A DNA stretch of 5,706 nt from Bacteroidales bacterium (GTDB lineage Bacteria > Bacteroidota > Bacteroidia > Bacteroidales > UBA4181). The first letter of the stretch is position 1, and each line of letters starts with the position of its first letter. The stretch is taken from NCBI GenBank assembly GCA_031287245.1, contig JAITTD010000122.1:1-5706 (forward strand). Reading direction: 5' to 3'. A model generated the notes under the pieces. It was given only the letters and a program-made list of their open reading frames with translations, was not told the DNA's origin and did no database searches. Positions 4,270 through 5,706 of the stretch are shown piece by piece. The translations under genes were made by a program, and so were the position numbers.

Positions 4270-5160
4270 TTATTTCAGGTCGAATTTTGTTGTGCCCAAC
4301 AGATAACCGTCGCAAAAAACTTTCACTTCGTATGTGCCTGCGGTCAAATCGTTGTTATCCGAATAGATGCACACTTCTATGTCCTTGTTTTCGTATTCGA
4401 TGGTCCGTTTGTCCGTATATACCAATGTAGCGCCGTCCTGCGTTTCAAAGGTGTCAGAACTCTTGTTAGGCATCACGTTTTTGTTGGGTTTGATAATCTG
4501 TACGTAGAAAATACGCTCGTTTGCAGATGCCACCTTGTTTTCGCGCACGGTGAAACAGGTTTTCAACTTTTCGATGTTCTTCACACGCTGTGTTTCCTTG
4601 CTGCGTGAGTTCAATCCCAGCACGTTGATGTCGGCAATAGAGAGAATTTGTGCTTTCTGCACCGTGTTTGTCAGTTTTTCCTTGTCTTCCGACAGTCGGT
4701 TCTTCTGTTCCCGTTCTTGCGACAGCGATTTAGCTAAGGCTTGTTTCTCCTCCGTCAGCATCAGGTTGCGGGTATTGAGGGAATCCACCTGAACAATGTA
4801 ACTTTTCAGCACTTCGCGCAGAGATTTCAATTCCTTCTGATACATTTTGATCTTATACACGTTGTCGGCTTGCACTTTCAGCAATTTTTCAATTTTTTCC
4901 TGCTGTTCGCTTGCCAAACTTTGCAGGCTGTCATTGTTCGTTTGCAGCGAGCCAAATTCGTCTTGCAAATTCGTCAAATCTGTTTCTAATTCTACCTTTT
5001 GCTGTTCGAGGATGCCTTGTACTTCCGCCGAATCGTGTTTCAGGTCACTGTATTTAAAAATTAAAATGCCTGTGACTGCTGCCAATACAAGAATAATGAT
5101 TGCCAGCAAAATTTGGACGCCTTTGGTCTTTTTAGGTTCTAATGAATTGTTATCTTCCAT
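4270..5160 (-). CDS. Single-pass membrane protein with a long coiled coil, function unknown
   Basis: The 296-aa protein has a short charged N-terminus (MEDNNSLEPKKTKG), one transmembrane helix at about 15-36 (VQILLAIIILVLAAVTGILI), a coiled coil from about 43 to 172 rich in Gln, Glu, Lys and Leu, and a C-terminal beta-rich domain at about 205-296. That last domain includes RIFYVQIIKPNK (216-227), TLVYTDKRTIEYENKD (245-260), IEVCIYSD (261-268) and GTYEVKVFCDGYLLGTTKFD (275-294). The absence of a cleavable signal and the lysines before the helix suggest N-in topology, with coil and C-terminal domain in the periplasm (inference). I do not recognise a named family; the final strand pattern resembles small Ig-like or accessory beta domains. 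It lies 46 bp after the panE-type gene and 41 bp before panB. A -7-like box in the upstream gap suggests it can start its own transcript. The ATG at 5160 directly precedes the only sensible N-terminus. Confidence 0.87.
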   Translation of the reverse strand: MEDNNSLEPKKTKGVQILLAIIILVLAAVTGILIFKYSDLKHDSAEVQGILEQQKVELETDLTNLQDEFGSLQTNNDSLQSLASEQQEKIEKLLKVQADNVYKIKMYQKELKSLREVLKSYIVQVDSLNTRNLMLTEEKQALAKSLSQEREQKNRLSEDKEKLTNTVQKAQILSIADINVLGLNSRSKETQRVKNIEKLKTCFTVRENKVASANERIFYVQIIKPNKNVMPNKSSDTFETQDGATLVYTDKRTIEYENKDIEVCIYSDNNDLTAGTYEVKVFCDGYLLGTTKFDLK

Positions 5161-5194
5161 TTTTTCAGTTATTTAAATATTTTTATAAAACGTT

Positions 5195-5202
5195 CAAAGA
5201 TA
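5195..5202 (-). promoter_or_regulatory. Candidate Bacteroides-type -7 promoter box for the coiled-coil gene and panB
   Basis: On the minus strand this reads TATCTTTG, an exact match to the Bacteroidetes -7 consensus TAnnTTTG. It lies 34 bp before the ATG at 5160, which would give a leader of about 25-30 nt. A TTTG -33 element at the usual 19-21 bp distance was not found; the nearest is ATTG at 5217-5220, too close. The box sits in the 46-bp gap just after the panE-type stop codon. The call rests on one box only. Confidence 0.42.
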
Positions 5203-5206
5203 TAAA

Positions 5207-5706
5207 TTATTGTGGACAATACGATGATGGTTGAAATTTTTCAGCCACTTGCCGATAGACAGGCGTTGCTACTCCTGCTTTTTCGCCTAAGCGAATCATG
5301 CGGAACAGCAAATCGTCAATTTCCGACTGGTGCCCCTTTGCCAAATCTTTCTGCATGGATGCGGTGCTGTCCGGCGTCAGTTTATCCAATACCCGAAGGT
5401 GTTCATCTATCAGGTTGTCGGGAAGGATGATGCCTGATTTTCTCCCTGTTTCAGCGCTTTCGCGCGATAGACCGATAAAAAGTTCACGTTCTTTGCCTTC
5501 CTGCTGAACATATCCCATAGGAACATCGAAATAAGCGCCCGTACAAGCCATTGCCGATATGTAAGACCATTTGATAAAGGTGTCGCGGTTGATGTCGTCC
5601 GAAATATCCGCCTTGATACCCGCCTTGAGAAGGTCGGTGCGGATAACTTCAAGTTTTTCGGCTGATACGGGCTGCGACCGGCGGACGCCATAGACCATTC
5701 GGAATA
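5207..5706 (-). CDS. panE: 2-dehydropantoate 2-reductase (ketopantoate reductase), C-terminal part
   Basis: The frame is open to the window edge, and the residues before the first Met (Phe-Arg) fit the family, so the true start lies beyond 5706. The visible part of about 165 aa is the helical C-terminal domain of ketopantoate reductase (PanE/ApbA), which reduces ketopantoate to pantoate with NADPH. The N-terminal Rossmann domain is outside the window. Counting from the Met at 5698, Lys43 (FIKWS) fits the catalytic lysine, and Ser114 and Glu126 in ASMQKDL...QSEID keep the 12-residue spacing of Ser244 and Glu256 of the E. coli enzyme. The Asn residues that follow the lysine in E. coli are replaced (IKWSYISAM), as in the broader 'ketopantoate reductase family', so the substrate is likely but not certain. 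The presence of panB two genes downstream supports ketopantoate. Confidence 0.8.
   Translation of the reverse strand, partial: FRMVYGVRRSQPVSAEKLEVIRTDLLKAGIKADISDDINRDTFIKWSYISAMACTGAYFDVPMGYVQQEGKERELFIGLSRESAETGRKSGIILPDNLIDEHLRVLDKLTPDSTASMQKDLAKGHQSEIDDLLFRMIRLGEKAGVATPVYRQVAEKFQPSSYCPQ

Overview
The window looks like a chromosomal segment of a Bacteroidota bacterium, probably Bacteroidales. Evidence for this is a HU-like protein of the Bacteroidetes 'HU-HIG' type, Cys-lipoproteins with a charged stretch straight after the acylated Cys, A/T-rich leaders with no Shine-Dalgarno sequence in front of every start codon, and one good match to the Bacteroides -7 promoter box (TAnnTTTG). All seven complete or window-truncated genes with recognisable products, plus one partial secreted gene, lie on the minus strand, so transcription runs from high to low coordinates.

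Right half (5706 to 2714), housekeeping block: the C-terminal part of a ketopantoate reductase (panE family, cut by the window edge), a membrane-anchored coiled-coil protein of unknown function, panB (ketopantoate hydroxymethyltransferase) and an RluA-family pseudouridine synthase without an S4 domain. PanB makes ketopantoate and PanE reduces it to pantoate, so two consecutive steps of pantothenate/CoA synthesis flank the coiled-coil gene. Gaps are 46, 41 and 6 bp.

Centre (2713 to 2432), 282 bp without a believable gene: two quite different repeat structures lie side by side. One is a GC-richer array of five exact-length 23-bp units that starts 11 bp downstream of the rluA-type stop codon. 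Each unit has a 16-bp core and one of two alternative 7-bp linkers. The other is an AT-rich imperfect inverted repeat of about 109 bp that ends 24 bp before the HU start codon. The overlapping open frames on both strands here exist because the 23-bp unit has no stop codon in any of six frames.

Left half (2431 to 1), envelope-directed block: a HU-HIG DNA-binding protein, a small lipocalin-like lipoprotein with a D(KD)9 tether encoded by a pure hexanucleotide repeat, a larger lipoprotein with a duplicated module on either side of an Ig-like domain, and the start of another secreted protein. Gaps are 35, 87 and 12 bp, so these could be one transcript. The two lipoproteins share about 47 bp of near-identical signal-peptide DNA but have unrelated mature parts.

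No tRNA, rRNA, CRISPR array or transposase was seen. The items most worth a second look are the 23-bp array, the duplicated module of the large lipoprotein, and the hexamer-encoded tether.
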